Shown piece by piece: positions 5,743 through 7,863 of a stretch of DNA of 7,863 nucleotides. The first letter of the stretch is position 1, and each line of letters starts with the position of its first letter. Source of the DNA: Alphaproteobacteria bacterium (GTDB taxonomy: Bacteria > Pseudomonadota > Alphaproteobacteria > Rhizobiales > Aestuariivirgaceae); contig VAZZ01000140.1 of assembly GCA_005884715.1 (NCBI GenBank), forward strand, positions 1 through 7,863. The letters are read 5' to 3'. Below the pieces are notes generated by a model. That model did not search any database. It had not been told where the DNA came from and saw nothing but the letters and a program-made list of their open reading frames with translations. The position numbers and the translations under genes were made by a program.

Positions 5743-6452
5743 TGGGATTGAGCGCCAGACTCCTTCATTTCGAGGCCATCGACTCGACCAATGCGGAAGC
5801 GCATCGGCTTGCCAAGGAGGGTGAGCGTGGTCCCTTATGGATCATCGCCGACCTGCAGTCGCAAGGACGCGGCCGCCTCGGGCGCCACTGGGTATCGGAA
5901 CCAGGCAATTTTTATGCAACCTTCGTCTTCACGCTTGCGGGCAGCGCGCTGGTCGCGAGCCAGATCGGTTTCGTGGCAGCACTCGCCATCCGCGACACCG
6001 CCCTGGCACTGCTGCCGAGAGGTGCCGGGCCGATCATGATCAAATGGCCGAATGACGTGCAACTGGCGGGCGCCAAATTCGCCGGCATCCTGCCGGAGAC
6101 CGTGGCGCTCGGCATCGGGCTCAATATCGCGCAAGCGCCGGAGGGAACACCTTATCCGGTGACGTCGCTGATGCGCCATGGCGCCAAGGCGACGCCCAGG
6201 GAGTGCCTTGATGTCCTTGATCGTTCATTGTCGCATTGGCTTGCGGTCTGGTGCGAGGGCAAGGGCTTTACCGACATCCGCGCGACCTGGCTTTCTCATG
6301 CAGCGGGCATCGGGCAGGAATTCACCGCTGTGATCAACCAGAACGAGGTGCGCGGCCGCTTCGCCGATCTCGGCGATGATGGCGCGATGATCCTGGCGCT
6401 CGCCGATGGCAGCCTGAAGCCGATTCATTCGGGCGAGGTCCGGCGGGCATGA
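5742..6452 (+). CDS. birA: Biotin--[acetyl-CoA-carboxylase] ligase
   Basis: This enzyme activates biotin with ATP to biotinyl-5'-AMP and transfers it to a lysine of biotin carboxyl carrier domains in the cytoplasm. The 236-residue protein is the short type without the N-terminal DNA-binding domain of E. coli BirA, so it is not expected to repress biotin genes. Visible motifs are EAIDSTNAEA (11-20), the biotin/ATP loop GRGRLGRHW (42-50), KWPNDV (101-106), AKFAGIL (111-117) with K112 in the position of the E. coli catalytic lysine K183, GIGLN (124-128), and PYPVTSL (137-143). A small C-terminal beta-barrel follows (about 190-234). Between GILPE (115-119) and VALGIG the usual turn and linker of about 10-15 residues is missing, leaving a very short beta hairpin. 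No clear ribosome binding site is seen; the TGATG overlap with nuoN suggests translational coupling. birA after nuoN is a common alphaproteobacterial order. Confidence 0.92.
   Translation: MGLSARLLHFEAIDSTNAEAHRLAKEGERGPLWIIADLQSQGRGRLGRHWVSEPGNFYATFVFTLAGSALVASQIGFVAALAIRDTALALLPRGAGPIMIKWPNDVQLAGAKFAGILPETVALGIGLNIAQAPEGTPYPVTSLMRHGAKATPRECLDVLDRSLSHWLAVWCEGKGFTDIRATWLSHAAGIGQEFTAVINQNEVRGRFADLGDDGAMILALADGSLKPIHSGEVRRA
6093..6104 (+). other. birA: Possible in-frame deletion in birA
   Basis: GILPE (ending 6098) runs straight into TVALGIGLN. In biotin ligases the two beta strands here are joined by a variable loop, for example ELTGKTGDAAQIVIGAGIN in E. coli. The turn is nearly absent. Loop length varies naturally, so this is weaker than the nuo cases. 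Confidence 0.45.
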
Positions 6453-7863
6453 ACGCGAAGAAGAAATTCGATCACAGCAACGACCTTGTCCTGTTGCCGC
6501 TGGGCGGTGTCGGCGAGATCGGCATGAACTGCTACTGCTATGGCATCGGCCCGGTCGAGAACCGGGAATGGCTGATGGTGGATCTGGGCGTCAAATTCGG
6601 TGATGAGACCGAACCCGGCATCGACATCGTGTTGCCTGAGCTCGGCACCATCATCTCAGAACGCCGCAGGCTGTCGGGCCTGGTCTTGACGCACGCGCAT
6701 GAAGATCATCTGGGGGCGGTTGCCTGGCTGTGGCCGCAGCTCAGATGCCCGGTCTATTGCACGCCCTTCGCCGCGGCGATCCTTGCGGGCAAGTTGAAGG
6801 AGAGGGGGCTCGACGAGGATGTCCCGGTCCGCATCAAGGCGGTCGGCTCCCGCTTTGCGGTGGGTTCCTTCAATCTCGAATTTGTGAGCGTCACCCATTC
6901 GATCCCCGAACCGACGGCGGTGCTGATCGAGACGAAGCAGGGCCGGGTGCTGCATTCGGGCGACTGGAAGATCGACCGCACTCCGGTGATGGGTGATCAT
7001 TTCGACGAGCGGCGTTTTCGCGAGATCGGCGAACTGGGGGTCGATGCCCTGGTCTGCGACTCGACCAATGTGCTGAGGCAGGGCTTCTCGGTCTCCGAGG
7101 CTGAGGTCTCGGCAAGCCTGTGGCGCATCGTCGCCGAAGCGAAGGGCCGTATCGCCATCACTACTTTCGCTTCCCATGTGGAGCGCATTTCATCGGCGGT
7201 CGCGGCCGCCCGCAAGGCTGGCCGTGAAGTCGTGATTGCCGGGCGCGCCATGCGCCAGACGATCGAGGCCGCGCGGACTTGCGGTTATCTGCGTGATGCG
7301 GGCTCGTTCCTCGATGAAGAGGCTTTCGGCTATCTGCCGCCGGACAAGATCATGCTGCTCTGCACCGGCAGCCAGGGTGAACCGCGCGCCGCCATCGCCC
7401 GCATCGCCGAGGACACCCATCCGAGCATCGCCCTTGATGAGGGCGACCTCGTGGTCTTTTCCTCGAAGACCATTCCCGGCAATGAGAAGGCGGTGAGCGC
7501 CGTCCACAACAACCTGGCCAGCCTCGGCGTCGATGTGATCACGTCAGATGATGCGCTCGTCCACACATCCGGCCATCCGCGCCAGGATGAGTTGAAGCTT
7601 CTCTATGGCTGGCTCAAACCCAGGGCCGTCATCCCCATGCATGGCGAGCCGCGCCATCTGCTGCGCCATGTCGAATTCGCCGAAGCGGCCGGCATCGGCG
7701 AGACCCTGATGGCCGAGAATGGCGATCTCATCCGCCTCGCGCCGGGGCCGGCGCAGATCGTCGATGAGATGCCGGCGGGACGGCTCCATGTCGATGGCAA
7801 GCTGATCGTGCCGGCGAACGAGGGACCGGCCAGGTTCCGCCGCAAGCTATCCTTTGCCGGCAT
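6449..7863 (+). CDS. rnj: Ribonuclease J (3' end beyond window)
   Basis: RNase J is a zinc-dependent ribonuclease with endonuclease and 5'-to-3' exonuclease activity, acting in mRNA turnover and rRNA maturation in the cytoplasm. 471 residues are visible of about 555 expected. The metallo-beta-lactamase core shows PLGGVGEIGMN (about 17-27), the metal motif HAHEDH (H82, H84, D86, H87), H150 in VTHSIPEP and D172 in HSGDWKID. The beta-CASP domain has CDSTN, TTFASHVERI, GSQGEPRAA and FSSKTIPGNEK. The HTSGH motif (H372, H376) and MHGE (H398) complete the active site. All metal ligands and RNA-binding motifs expected in this part are present. The C-terminal dimerisation domain is cut by the window edge. 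The ATG overlaps the birA stop (ATGA), and GAGG at 6435-6438 is a plausible ribosome binding site. Confidence 0.95.
   Translation, partial: MNAKKKFDHSNDLVLLPLGGVGEIGMNCYCYGIGPVENREWLMVDLGVKFGDETEPGIDIVLPELGTIISERRRLSGLVLTHAHEDHLGAVAWLWPQLRCPVYCTPFAAAILAGKLKERGLDEDVPVRIKAVGSRFAVGSFNLEFVSVTHSIPEPTAVLIETKQGRVLHSGDWKIDRTPVMGDHFDERRFREIGELGVDALVCDSTNVLRQGFSVSEAEVSASLWRIVAEAKGRIAITTFASHVERISSAVAAARKAGREVVIAGRAMRQTIEAARTCGYLRDAGSFLDEEAFGYLPPDKIMLLCTGSQGEPRAAIARIAEDTHPSIALDEGDLVVFSSKTIPGNEKAVSAVHNNLASLGVDVITSDDALVHTSGHPRQDELKLLYGWLKPRAVIPMHGEPRHLLRHVEFAEAAGIGETLMAENGDLIRLAPGPAQIVDEMPAGRLHVDGKLIVPANEGPARFRRKLSFAG

Noticed and set aside
1..7863. CRISPR arrays, tRNA or rRNA genes, insertion sequences, terminators
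   Set aside because: None seen. The window is almost wholly conserved coding sequence with gaps of at most nine bases between genes.

Overview
The window is a tightly packed, all plus-strand gene block of about 7.9 kb with high G+C and strong third-position G/C bias. It reads as an alphaproteobacterium, most likely of the Rhizobiales/Hyphomicrobiales type. The reasons are the protein sequences themselves (NuoK, NuoJ and NuoN match the rhizobial pattern as I remember it) and the gene order nuoJ-nuoK-nuoL-nuoM-nuoN-birA-rnj, which is the familiar end of the alphaproteobacterial complex I operon. I cannot name a genus.

Layout: bases 1-29 are leader or the tail of an upstream gene (nuoI would be expected). 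nuoJ (30-641) and nuoK (644-952) are intact small membrane subunits. nuoL occupies 962-2913 but its reading frame is broken near 1707. nuoM occupies 2913-4356 but is broken near 3739. nuoN (4360-5742) is open but about 20 residues short, and birA (5742-6452) is open but lacks a hairpin loop. rnj (from 6449) encodes RNase J and runs off the right edge with 471 residues visible. Genes abut or overlap by 1-4 bases (TGATG and ATGA junctions), or are separated by at most 9 bases. There is no intergenic stretch long enough for a promoter or terminator, and I see no RNA genes, mobile elements or CRISPR.

How the genes work together: NuoJ, K, L, M and N are the membrane-arm subunits of NADH:quinone oxidoreductase. 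L, M and N are the three antiporter-like proton-translocating subunits, and K and J link them to the quinone site. BirA attaches biotin to carboxylases. RNase J is a metallo-beta-lactamase/beta-CASP ribonuclease. The last two are operon passengers rather than complex I parts.

The unexpected signal is a series of apparent short losses, one in each of four consecutive genes (nuoL, nuoM, nuoN, birA), with well-conserved sequence on both sides. In nuoL and nuoM the loss shifts the frame and removes a conserved transmembrane segment. In nuoN and birA it is in frame. nuoJ, nuoK and the visible rnj look complete. Whether these are true mutations or assembly faults cannot be settled from the sequence, but flanking conservation suggests they are recent or artefactual. 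A second oddity is a histidine-rich insert in the N-terminal part of NuoL.
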